Of a stretch of 64,000 nucleotides of DNA, positions 36,300 to 47,095 are shown piece after piece. A model generated the notes under the pieces. That model saw only the letters and a list, made by a program, of their open reading frames with translations. It did not search any database and was not told the origin of the DNA. Position 1 is the stretch's first letter. Every line of letters starts with the position of its first letter. Origin of the DNA: Gibbula magus (Eukaryota > Mollusca > Gastropoda > Trochida > Trochidae); the NCBI GenBank assembly GCA_936450465.1, contig OW388296.1, positions 56,881,867 through 56,945,866 on the forward strand. The letters are read 5' to 3'. A program made the translations under genes and the position numbers.

Positions 36300-38150
36300 G
36301 GGTTTGATTGCAGATTGGGTGGACTTTTCCTGCATATTGGGTGTACTTTCCTGCAGATCGGGTGGACTTTCCTTGCAAATTAGGTGGACTTTCCTGCAGA
36401 TTAAGTGGACTTTCCCTGCAGATTGGGTGGACTTTCCCTGCAGATTGGGTGGACTTTCCTGCAGATTGGGTGGACTTTCCCTACAGATTGGGTGTACTTT
36501 CCTGCAGATCGGGTGGACTTTCCCTGCATATTGGGTGGACTTTCCTGCAGATTGGGTGGAATTTCCTGCAAATTGGATGGATTTTCCCTGCAGATTGGAT
36601 GGACTTTCCTGCAGATTGGGTGGACTTTCCCTGCAGATTGGGTTGACTTTCCCTGCAGATTAGGTTGACTTTCCCTGAAGATTGGGTGGACTTCCCTGCA
36701 GATTGGGTGGACTTTCCTTGCAGATTGGGTGTATTTTCCTGCAGATTGGTTGTACTTTGCCTGCAGATTGGGTGTACCTTCTCTGCAGATTTGGTGTACT
36801 TTTCCTGCAAATTGAGTGTACTTTCCTCGCAGATTGGGTGGCTTTTGTGCAGATAAGGTGTACTTTCCCTGCAGATTGAGTGTACTTTCCTGCAGATTGG
36901 GTGTACTTTCCTACAGATTGGGTGGACTTTCCCTGCAGATTGAGTGAACTTTCCTGCAGATTGAGTGGACTTTCCCTGCAGATTGGGTGGACTTTCCTGC
37001 AGATTGACTGGACTTTCCCTGCAGATTGGGTGGACTTTCCTGCAGATTGGGTATACTTTCCTGCAGATTGGGTGGACTTTCCCTGCAGATTTGATTGACT
37101 TTCCCTGCAGATTTGGTGTACTTTTCCTGCAAATTGAGTGTACTTTCCTCGCAGATTGGGTGGCTTTTTTGCAGATAAGGTGTACTTTCCCTGCAGATTG
37201 AGTGTACTTTCCTGCAGATTGGGTGTACTTTCCTGCAGATTGGGTGGACTTTCCCTGCAGATTGGGTGGAGTTTCCTTGCAAGGTGGGTGTAGTTTCCTT
37301 GCAGATTGGGTGTACTTCTCTGCAGATTGGATGTACTTTCCTGCAGTTTTGATGTACTTTCCCTGCAGATTGGGTGGAATTTCCTGCAGATTGGATGGAT
37401 TTTCCCTGCAGATTGGATGGACTTTCCTTGCAGATTGGGGGGACTTTCCTGCAGATGGCTTGTACTTTCCCTGCACATTGGGTGTACTTTCTTTGCAGAT
37501 TGGGTGTACTTTCTCTGCAGATTTGGTGTACTTTCCCTGACAATTGGGTGGACTTTCCTCGCAAATAAGGTGGCTTTTTTGCAGATAAGGTGTACTTTCC
37601 TTCAGATTGGGTGGACTTTCCCTGCAGATTGGATGGAGTTTCCTTGCAAGGTGGGTGTAGTTTCCTACAGATTGGGGGAACTTTCCTTGCAGACTAGGTG
37701 TACTTTTTTGCAGATTGGGTGTACTTTCCTGCAGATTGGGTGGACTTTCCCTGCAGATTGGGTGGACTTTCCGGAAGATTGGGTGGACTTTCCCTGCAGA
37801 TTGGGTGGACTTTCCCTGCAGATTGAGTGGACTTTCCCTGCAAATTGGGTGGACTTTTTTGCAGATAAGGTGTACTTTCCCTGCAGATGATGTGTGCATT
37901 CCCTGCAGATAATATAGGGTTGCTTTCCCTGCAGATTTGGTGTACCTTCCCTGCAAATTCGGATTACTTTCCCTGCAGATTAGTTGTGCTTTACCTGCCA
38001 ATTGGGTGTACTTTCCTTGCAGATTGGGTGTACTTTCCCTGCAGATTGCTGATTGGGTGTACTTTCCCTGTATTTTGGAATAAATTCCCTACATTGGGTG
38101 TACTTTCCCTGCAAATTTGGAGTACTTTCCAGTAAGATTGTGTGTACTGT
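36300..38150. repeat. 21/22-bp minisatellite with PstI-type core and kappaB-like motif
   Basis: About 85-90 units of GATTGGGTGGACTTTCC followed by (C)TGCA, alternating 21 and 22 bp, mostly separated by CTGCAG. Variants change TGGAC to TGTAC and TTCCC to TTCCT. The minus strand is free of stops for 506 codons (38001-36481) as tandem peptides of the kind SAGKVHPICRESPPNLQGKS. Neighbouring frames are also open, so this reflects unit composition and not selection for a protein. Confidence 0.95.
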
Positions 38151-38170
38151 CCTTGCGCAAGAAAACAATT

Positions 38171-38196
38171 GTCACCACGGCAACACGATGACGTCA
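38171..38196 (+). promoter_or_regulatory. X-box (RFX) next to a CRE
   Basis: GTCACCACGGCAAC (38171-38184) fits the RFX X-box consensus GTNRCC-N2-RGYAAC and is followed 4 bp later by a perfect CRE TGACGTCA (38189-38196). A second near-CRE, CGACGTCA, lies at 38213-38220. An RFX site closely followed by a CREB-type site is a known composite arrangement. Function here is inference; no gene start is recognised nearby. Confidence 0.4.
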
Positions 38197-38220
38197 TCAA
38201 TGTGTCGATTGACGACGTCA

Positions 38221-40274
38221 TAATATTGCTGTTATAATACTGATGACACGAGTAGTTCAACCGGCATTCATATAATAATGGTCCATGGTAACAACTGAGA
38301 TTGGTCAAGACTACAATAAACCATGCAATATGAACAATTAGGAAACGAGTGCTACTGTAGATACATTGTTTGTTTCAATATAATCAATATGTAGATGCGG
38401 TAAATCGCTCATCACAAAAATCGTGTTCGACGAGAGTCTAATCCAAGCATATACAAACATCTCATGCTAGAATAAATATTACATCGTGAATAATTGAAAA
38501 ATACAATATATAAAATGATATTTATAACTTATGATATTGTAGCCTTTTGCATTAATATCTTTAAAAATCACATTTTAAAACAAGTGTAAAGCGAGCACAG
38601 CTTTCATACCGCCGCTTTCAAGTAAAGTTTGACATTACTGAAATAGAAAAGCGCATGGGAATGACTAACCTCTGTGTAGGTCATACCCCCCAAAGGCACA
38701 TCTAGGCACCATGGTTGACATAGCTAGAATGTATAGTTTGGGAAATCAGTTCCGCACAAAATGATTTCACTGTTTTGGTCATGTTTCCATTGAAACCGCC
38801 AAAAATATAATTCAGAAATCCGTCTAAACCTGGAAAGGCACAACCAGACTTACCAGAGAACATGGCTACCATGTGTAGCACGTTTGGTGAAGCTAGCATG
38901 TTTAGTTTGGGAGATATGCTCCGCACAAAGTTTTGTGATGGACGGATAGACAGACCGCTGTAAGGCGGGAGTATACTCTCATAACCGTCAGGGTAAACCT
39001 ATTGAATGACAGATTTGAGTACAAATCGCCGATATCACACGTTATCTCCGGATCCGGGAATTAAGTGACACTTATTTCAATGGTTCAAATGTATCCCATT
39101 TAAATACATTTTCCGTTGCAATTGAGTGTTAGAAGCTACCACCCTGTTACATTCAACATTTAAGATAAAAGTATATGCATGACAATATATAACAATGTTG
39201 CAACGTGCCTACCGTCCTTCACGAAACAAACTATATGTATGCAGTTCGACTCTTTAAGTTATGTGTTGCTTATAAACATATTCAAGCCGTTTGACCCAAA
39301 CGTTTTATCCTCTGTCCATCTACTTTCGAGCGGGCCATCCTGTTTTTTCGCTTATCAGAGGCACCGGAGTAAATAGTGGGGTTATTTCTGTATATCTATT
39401 TCTGAAGCTGACGTTAAAATTGTGATAGTTTATTCGGTGTAAAAATAACATAAATATAAATTAAGGATATAATTTGATAACCCATGACAAGTCCAAACAA
39501 CTCGTGCTTTGTCGGCGGCGTTAGCTTATCTAGTGGCTATGATGTTGAAAAGTTACCACATTCCTATAGCTGCCAAATTTGATAAATTCGTGCTGAGCTT
39601 AATGGTAAAATATGGCGTCAGTGTGTTGTTAATGTAATAAGGCAATGTATAAATAATAACGGTATAATGAACATCATATAACCATAACTTCAAAGTAGTG
39701 TATAACAATGATATTAGTACCATAACCATGACACTGTGTCGCAGTATAGTGTTGAATATGGCAATGGTAACAGCTAGTACCATAAAATGGTGTAAAAAGA
39801 CACTGCGTTGCATCAGTAGCAAATAAATGATGTCAGACAGGTTTTATCGTGTAAAGCAATGACATATATACACAACATACACATGACGTCAGAGAGTCAC
39901 TATCTCATGACAATGTTACCCATTGTCATAAGAATGACATCATAAACGGATTAAGTGATCGTCATATTTATACAAACAGTATAGTATCATTGAGTCCGAC
40001 GGATGATGTTGCATTTATTTACTTTGGTAATGACCTGTTATCGTGGTTTCTTTGTGTCCCAGAGGTGTTCGTGCATAACCATTTTTACATCTTAATAATG
40101 AAATAAAATGACATAATACAGCGTCATCAATGTGTTATTTCATGGCTATGATACTACATTATGATATACGTATAGAGATTATGCTTACAGAGAGGACTTT
40201 TTTATATTATAGATATATGTAATATACATGTAGTGAGGTGTTGTTGCATGTCATAGTAATAATGTGATTTTGAT
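38221..40274. other. non-coding stretch with a dispersed repeat carrying an internal duplication
   Basis: At 38700-38940 the phrase GTATAGTTTGGGAAATCAGT...CCGCACAAA recurs within the segment as GTTTAGTTTGGGAGATATGC...CCGCACAAA, followed by GATGGACGGATAGACAGACC. This looks like a dispersed repeat. The stretch 39540-40150 is AT-rich with many ATGACATCAT-like words. No gene was seen. Confidence 0.45.
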
Positions 40275-40480
40275 ATAGCAAAGTTAACGTTATCGGGATG
40301 TTGGCCTCTACTGCCAAAGGTCCGAGTTTGAATCCCGATCGAGACACCAATATGTGTAACCTGGTTCTCATACTGCATTGCGTCCCTGAGCAAGGCACTT
40401 CATCCACACTGACCTCGGTCCACCTAGCTGTTTAACTGGGTACCTGGGAACGGATGTATGAAGGGTGATGTGCTTAGTAG
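40275..40480 (+). mobile_element. tRNA-derived SINE with Meta-like core
   Basis: An A-box-like TAGCAAAGTTAA (40276-40287) is followed by a B-box GAGTTTGAATCCC (40324-40336), the two parts of an RNA polymerase III promoter. Then comes a core reading CCTGAGCAAGGCACTTCATC and later TAACTGGGTACCTGG, which matches my recollection of the Meta/V-type central domain shared by many metazoan SINEs. The 3' tail is not well defined. It is presumably mobilised in trans by a LINE. Confidence 0.65.
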
Positions 40481-40506
40481 CAGTCTATAGAAGTTGGTAT
40501 GATGAA

Positions 40507-40607
40507 GAATGAAAACGATATTCATGGATATACAAAACCGTTATTTTTCATAGGCTATACAACCTCTTTATTCTGTAGTTGTATATTCATGAATATTGTC
40601 TTCATTC
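40507..40607. repeat. 29-bp inverted repeat with 43-nt loop
   Basis: The arms at 40507-40535 and 40579-40607 (GAATGAAAACGATATTCATG against the complement of CATGAATATTGTCTTCATTC) match at 26 of 29 positions. It is a hairpin or small MITE directly after the SINE. Confidence 0.65.
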
Positions 40608-41295
40608 TGCTTAGTATCTGATGTGAAAGTAAAAGTATTAAAGGGTAATAATATGTGACTTAAGCCTTCAACCAAAATCTCATTTCTCATACTGTATTTT
40701 TCAATATTGAATATAAAATGGTAATAATTTAAGAATACCTATTTTTTCAGAGTTTAAGTGTAAGATTATTAACCCTGTGTACGCTAAATTTCTGCATAGC
40801 GTCTCAAGGCGAGCAAGGACCAGACCTAGTACATGTAACTTTGTGATGCCCTGGGCCTGATAACTACTATTCAGAGAAGAATATAGGTGACTATGTATTT
40901 TATATGAAAATTCCCTATTTTATCGAGAACGGAATCAAATACGTAGGATATTAAAGATTATGTTTGCTTTCTATATGTGAGCAATATAAAACTTATAAGA
41001 GGCAAAGGCGAGCCACAATGTAAATTAGCCAAACTGTACATGTGCCATTTCCACTATCGTTTCTTAACAACGAAACATTTAAAAGAAGATATACATGTGT
41101 ATCTTGGTTATGTGCCATTTTAAGGTATGTTTATCACGTAATCAAGTCCGAACGAAAGGTTGCAACATTGATGTAAATATATGCATTGCACTGAAACCTG
41201 CGAAGCAGCAAGCGATGAACGTTACTTCACTAACTTACAAATGACAAAATGATTGTACGTTAGTCTGATTAAGAGCTATTCACTGCCGGTGATAA

Positions 41296-41378
41296 CTTCC
41301 CTAGCCCTTGGACAGATTCGAACCCAGAAAATCTTGATCCGAACTTACGCAAATAAATGATCAACCCACGGGGCTCAC
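41296..41378 (-). ncRNA. tRNA-like fragment, probably tRNA-derived SINE head
   Basis: On the minus strand the sequence begins GAGCCCCGTGGGTTGATCAT, contains the B-box GGGTTCGAATC, and ends AAGGGCTAG, so AGCCC and GGGCT can pair as an acceptor-like stem about 75 nt apart. The T-stem pairs poorly, so it is a pseudo-tRNA or SINE head and not a functional tRNA. Confidence 0.4.
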
Positions 41379-42324
41379 ATATTTAGAATGTCTGAGCGGT
41401 GAGGTAAGTGGGTTCATACCATTACAAAACCCAGGGGACATTGTCCCCTTCAAGCTGATTGACATCTGACAAGAAAATATGACAAAATAAATAAACATCA
41501 ATGAATATTTATTCCGAAGTACAAAGGCCAACATATTTGTATCGGCGACATGGTGCTTGCTTTGCGGTCACATAAGTCATTCTGAATAAAATATTTCTGT
41601 AGTTATCATAAAACATGACTTGTCTTTTCCATTTACAAGTTATTACATGGCGAAATTAAAGGAAGACAGACATTGAGTCGGTATGAATACTATAAACGAT
41701 GCAAACTAAATAATCTACAACCATTTAATCAGTTTCATCATGTTTTATCATTTAATATGTCTAGACGAGTACATTATTTTTAATTTTATGGGTTTTTTTA
41801 TTAGTAATTGTACATGTATGGGACACTGCAGTTATTATACTTGAATCTTATCTCCATCTCAGAAAATTGTTAAACATTTCTTGGAAGACTTGTTGTATAA
41901 TAAAAGACTTATGAGATTAACAAAGAAAGTAATGGATATCGTATCAGGCAGGCCTATATCGCGCAGACTCTTATGAAAGCTTTTTTTTCAAATTAGGACC
42001 ATATTTCATTAGTGAAAGTATTTTCAAATGTCAACATCCTACATGATTCACAATTCATATATTAAACCTTAATTATCATTCAAATTGATAAATAAAATAT
42101 TTAATAAACTCTCAGCGGAGAGGTTACAATATCAATCAAATCTGATATCATTGTTTGAAACAATCCCTATTGCAGTGTGACTATCACCGCAGGTCGCAGG
42201 GAAGCGTCGACGACGCGTGGGGTCCGCATTACGTCACAAAAGCCGTGGCGTTATTCCATACGACACTAATTACAGCTTTTATGGAAAAGCAATGGTTTGT
42301 TGTGAGAGTACGTGACATGAAGAC

Positions 42325-42429
42325 CAGGTGAGGTATGTAGCTGAGACTTACCTGAGTTACCTGTCCATGTACAGGTAGCTCACCTGGCGGCATTCCTATG
42401 TGCAGGTGAGACAGGGAATTAGGCAGGTA
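42325..42429. promoter_or_regulatory. cluster of seven CAGGTR (E2-box) motifs
   Basis: CAGGTG or CAGGTA in either orientation occurs at 42325, 42349, 42358, 42372, 42381, 42403 and 42424, seven within 105 bp. Snail/Scratch and ZEB zinc-finger repressors and some bHLH factors bind this hexamer. The cluster may be regulatory, or a decayed repeat. There is no recognised target gene. Confidence 0.35.
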
Positions 42430-44539
42430 AATCATGTTACGCCATCCTTGTCTCGACGTTTATTGAAAACGTGCCCTCATCTGTACCCTCTGCTATATAA
42501 TATTGTGTTTTATATACATGTAGGCCTACATAATTTCGTTTTACTTACATTCGACCATCGGGAAAACTAAATCTTACGTTACGAACGTCACACTGTGTTC
42601 AATCATAATAAATCGGACAAAGGCTGCATTTATGAATTTTAAACATAACCATATTTGCTAATACTAATAAGCACTTTGGTAAATATGCACGATTTTGAAA
42701 AATAATATAATCTAATCAACAAGATGAACATACTTTCCAATATACGAGGATTGCTGAACACTGTGCTACAAGGAAACACGGACGGGCGCTCTACTTATAA
42801 ACCATCTGAGCTGATCGTTCAACGTCTATCCCGTTCTCTTGAATCTGTTTCTTTTTCATATTATCAGATTTCGTTTGGTCTTCTAAGCCTTCTATTTAGG
42901 TTTTTGTCATCGTCTTCATATTTGCCTTCTAATAATAAATACATGTATACAACATCTTTCTATATAAATGGTTGTACGTGTAGTTAACGTAACTTTTCCT
43001 TTTGTCAACACTGCACTGTACATTAGGTAAAGGATCAGTTCTTGTTTTTTTTCAATCACTCTACTTACTCACTTCGTAAATGCATGAATATAACATCTCT
43101 CTATGTGTATTCTTTATTATATGTATATGTTGTTCTAGTGTTTAATTATTATAATAACATTACATTTGTCACCACTGTAAATTGGGGAAGGTTCCACCAG
43201 TTTGAATAACTTCTACCCAATATATTCATTTGAATAAATATGTTTGAATACAAATCCTTAAATTATTCCTTAACTTGGTGGGCTACTACTTCATATTCTG
43301 AACAGGTAACAGTAAAGGTATACCGTGTACCTCAGTTTGTGCATTCCACCTGTACTAATTCGTTACACCTGCAGCGTCCAGGCTACCTACACCTGGTAAG
43401 TGTGTTTTCAATCAACATTTCATATACACAATGTTGCCGTCTGACCGCTTGACCAAACAAGTCCTCATTTCGGCCACTAACTTCGGCCAGGCGATTTGTT
43501 TGGTGAACAAACTACAGGCAAGTGAAAACAAGAATGTGATAATGGCGAAGCTAAAACTCGCTGGTTTTAATCTACCTGAGAGTTCCGGTCAGTGTCCTAC
43601 GAATTGGACACCTCTCTCCAATTACGGAATTGATGTAGAATGCTTTAGAATTTTGTAATGTTCGTGTCTAGTAACCTCGGACATAGACAAAGTATCAATA
43701 TACCTTTAATATAACTGTAATTTACACGTACAGCAAATATGAATAAATAATGTTTTTAAAAAATTAACGATATCTTAATCTTGTACATCTGGCACTAAAC
43801 TTAAATAATAACGTAACTTTAGAGTCATATATTAACATTGCACTAAGACTACCTTAGTGAGTTACGGTTCACTTTGGTCTTTGTGCAACATGACCCTGGG
43901 ACACCCGTGTGGAACTATACTTAACTTATATAGTTCACCTGCACTACCCGTCAACATTTAACTTCAACCACGACACGAGATAAATATCGCATCTGCCAAA
44001 TATATTTATATAGTCTTGAAAACCGTTGGAAATAACTAAGGCATGGGTTATTTTGTTTTAACAGTTTGAGTTTGATGTTTGAAAATATCATAGGAAAGAC
44101 AATCCCGATGTTTCCCTGCAGTCACTTATATGAACAGTCCCTTATTACTGTTGCTCTGTACAGTGTCTGCATCCTGTTCTTTAAAGTGATAGTTGCAGGT
44201 CATCAGCTATGTGGAAGTGCCTCAACATCATCTGCACCATTGCAGTCAAACTGAATATTCACAACAAAACATCATTAACTACGTGCACAGAAGGCCGTCT
44301 TTTTGCAAGTACCCGGTATAAACACCCGGTGTCTGAGTGCGTGACCCAACAAAGCCAGTAGAGTCCACTTAGCACCCTCCCCTTCGTCCCCCTCGCATGG
44401 TGCTGATAGTCGGCGGGAGGGTGACAAACCACATGCCCCACATGCACTCAATACGTCTGTACTGCACAGACCGAGACTGTGTATCAGTGTGAGGGTATAC
44501 TACTCACTGTATATACTGAATACTGATTGTTTCTGTCTA
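42430..44539. other. non-coding stretch with one unrecognised open frame
   Basis: No clear gene. 43300-43400 contains four more CAGGTA/CACCTG motifs. An open frame at 43431-43658 is discussed separately. Confidence 0.45.
43431..43654 (+). CDS. unrecognised exon candidate; end resembles the start of a C-type lectin domain
   Basis: The frame is open from an ATG at 43431 to a GTAATG donor-like site (GT at 43655-43656). It is GC-richer than its surroundings. Its last part reads CPTNWTPL and then ECFRIL, reminiscent of the C-P-x-x-W...C-Y/F-R opening of C-type lectin domains. There is no signal peptide and no downstream exon was found. The resemblance is short and could be chance, so the identity is left open. 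Confidence 0.2.
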
Positions 44540-45140
44540 GGTCCGAGTGTTCCCTGAGTATAGATATTTCGTTCACCGAGATCATTGATGTCTGGGTACG
44601 GCTGTACCGTTATGTTAAGATATCGTGCTCACTGAAATCATTGAATATTAAACACAAGCCATTTTGTTCACTGAGATTATTGAATATTGAAGTTAATGTC
44701 CGGGTACCGTTGTACCCTTTAGTAGAGATGCTATGCTCACTGAGATTATTGAATATTGAACTCAATGTCCGGGTACGGTTGTACCCTTTAGTAAAGATGA
44801 TGTGCTCACTGAGATTATTGGATATTGAACGCAATGTCCGGGTACGGTTGTACCCTTTAGTAAAGATGATGTGCTCACTGAGATTATTGAATATTGAACG
44901 CAATGTCCGGGTACGGCTGTACCCTTTAGAAAAGATGATGTGCTCACCGAGATTATTGAATAGTGAACGCAATGTCCGGGTACGGCTGTACCCTTTAGTA
45001 AAGATGATGTGTTCACGGAGATTATTGAATATTCAACTCAATGTCCGGGTACGGTTGTACCGTTATGTAAAGATGCTGTGCTCACTGAGATTATTGAATA
45101 TTGAACTCAATGTCCGGGTACTGTTGTACCCTTCAAGTAT
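44540..45140. repeat. 69-bp tandem array with internal hairpin
   Basis: GTCCGGGTAC recurs at 44698, 44767, 44836, 44905, 44974, 45043 and 45112, exactly 69 bp apart, with more diverged units before. Each unit contains GGGTAC-GGTT-GTACCC, a perfect 6-bp-stem hairpin. Because 69 is a multiple of three, the plus strand is open for 205 codons as 23-residue repeats and the minus strand is open too. Differences between units mostly change the encoded amino acids, which argues against a selected protein. Confidence 0.92.
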
Positions 45141-47095
45141 TTAGCATCGAAATAAGTTCAACTTGTTACGTCTGAGTTCTAGTGAAGTTCGATGATAAAC
45201 AAATCTCAAACTTTTATTCTACAATAACCGTTCTTGAGGTGGTAAACAACACAAGTTATATATTTCGTTATCGAATGATTAAAACCAGTTAGTTTTTGTT
45301 CATTGTGATTTAAAAAAGCTCCCTAAACTTTCTTATCCTGGCAGTTATGTTTTCATATTATACTGTCATTCTTTAGTAGTTGTAGTTTCTTTTACTTAGT
45401 GCGAATAGAGTGTAACCTATGTCAAAAGTTTTACATGAATTTGTAATATGTTACAATAAATAATTGGTTAAATTCATCATTAAGTACATCATTCCGTTAT
45501 TCAACGTTGTCAAAACCACTTTAGAAAACAAAGGCCATGAACCCCACGTATGAACATATCTGCACACGTGACTGACAAGGCCTCTGCGTACTTGAAGAAA
45601 TAAAGTTTCGGAAACATTAGAGGCAATTATAGGTTAACTTACATCTCCCTCTTCAACATATTAAAGTCGCCCCTGTCCTTTAATCATCAACCACCTGACA
45701 ACCCACATTACCCCCACAGAAGCAACCCTCGATTATTTGGGGATTAAGGAAGTCCTCAAGGCGATGCTAGGTGATCCTCGAGTCCCTTATTACAAAGAAT
45801 GACATCTTTTATATGACAATCACTCTGAACTCTCGCGGCCTACAGCTAAGCCTCGTTGTGTCTCCAGTCAGCGGAAGTGAACAACGAGATTTCCTAACTC
45901 GGGCAGTATTGCAAATTTCTAACCCTTTGGTGATAGATGCCTATGGTTAAAGGTTCATTTTTACGTGTTTTTGCTTTATATTTGTTATTCATGGAAGCGT
46001 CGCTATACATCTAGCTACAAAAGGACAGAAATGAGTTTTCTGTTAATCAACTTCTGTATTACACTTTAAAGACGTTTCGGTATAGATGCTTATACTATTG
46101 TACATATCCTTATCAGTTATTACAACCACAGAATGGAATGATGGCATTTAGTATTAATACACATACATGTATAAGCTAGATGTGGGTACAACATGATTTC
46201 TTAGCATTATTTCTAAAATATCGCATCCTTAAATTACGTCTCTCGTACTTAAACTAACTCATGAAATATGTTATACAATATACAATGTTTTCCTCAATGT
46301 TATTTCAAACACACTGTAGACTAAAGGTTGTAATTTTTTTACTCGGCACCTACATTTCATCGCTCTTCGCTTGAGGGTTAAATAATCCAGGTAGTTTCTA
46401 TGTCATAGGTGTGTTTTTTCACATGTTTGCCAGTGTATCAGTTCGCTTGAAGGAAGATCGGGTGACAATGTAATAGCGCCCTCGTGAAATGTAATTATCA
46501 CTGACAAAGCCGGAATAGCGGATAAGTGTGACAGTTAACAGAGAAGCACCCCTACTGGCAGGGGTCATGACACTGGTAAGGGGGTGGGGCTGGGCGTAAC
46601 AACTCCATCAACAGAGGCTTTGGAGTGGCAGGGTGTTCTTTCACGCCGTCAGTTCTTCAGTAAGGGACGAGGTCGTTTCTCTATGAGTGACAGTGTCAGA
46701 TAGTTTATTTCAGAATTGATACTATAATCACTATAAGAAGTATTGTGAATGGGGGGAAACATGACTTTGTGTTGAAATCATTAAAAACAACGTTGATTGA
46801 CGAGGAATTTGAATCTGTTCTTTACTTTTAGAATTAGTGTTGTTTGACTATGTTACTTCAGACATTTTGACAAATTGATTAAATCATCAATTGAGGCCAC
46901 TGGTTATGATTAACCGACTGGTGTTCTTAATAACGCAAACGGGAAAAGCTATAAGCGAGAACATAGAAAGTCCTGTGAATGACAGGTAGCTGCCTTGTAT
47001 TAAGGTGTTTTACTATATCACTTATTGGTTATAGCATTGACGTATTTCTTATTTAAACTATGTGTCCAAACTTAGAGATAAACAAGGAATATTAA
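45141..47095. other. non-coding stretch
   Basis: Only the inverted partner (46066-46150) of the repeat at 31415 is recognised. The GC-richer part 45660-45900 and the rest show no gene. Confidence 0.5.
46066..46150 (+). repeat. dispersed repeat fragment, partner of 31415-31494
   Basis: TTTAAAGACGTTTCGGTATA through TTACAACCACAGAATGGAAT is the inverted counterpart of the segment at 31415-31494. Confidence 0.6.

Larger units (their letters stand above)
40481..42320. other. non-coding stretch with a hairpin and a tRNA-like relic
   Basis: It contains the inverted repeat at 40507-40607 and the tRNA-like fragment at 41296-41378, listed separately. Otherwise nothing was recognised. Confidence 0.5.

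Noticed and set aside
44527..45144. 205-residue repeat protein with 23-residue units
   Set aside because: Most differences between units change amino acids, both strands are open, and no leader or homologue is recognised; treated as a tandem repeat.
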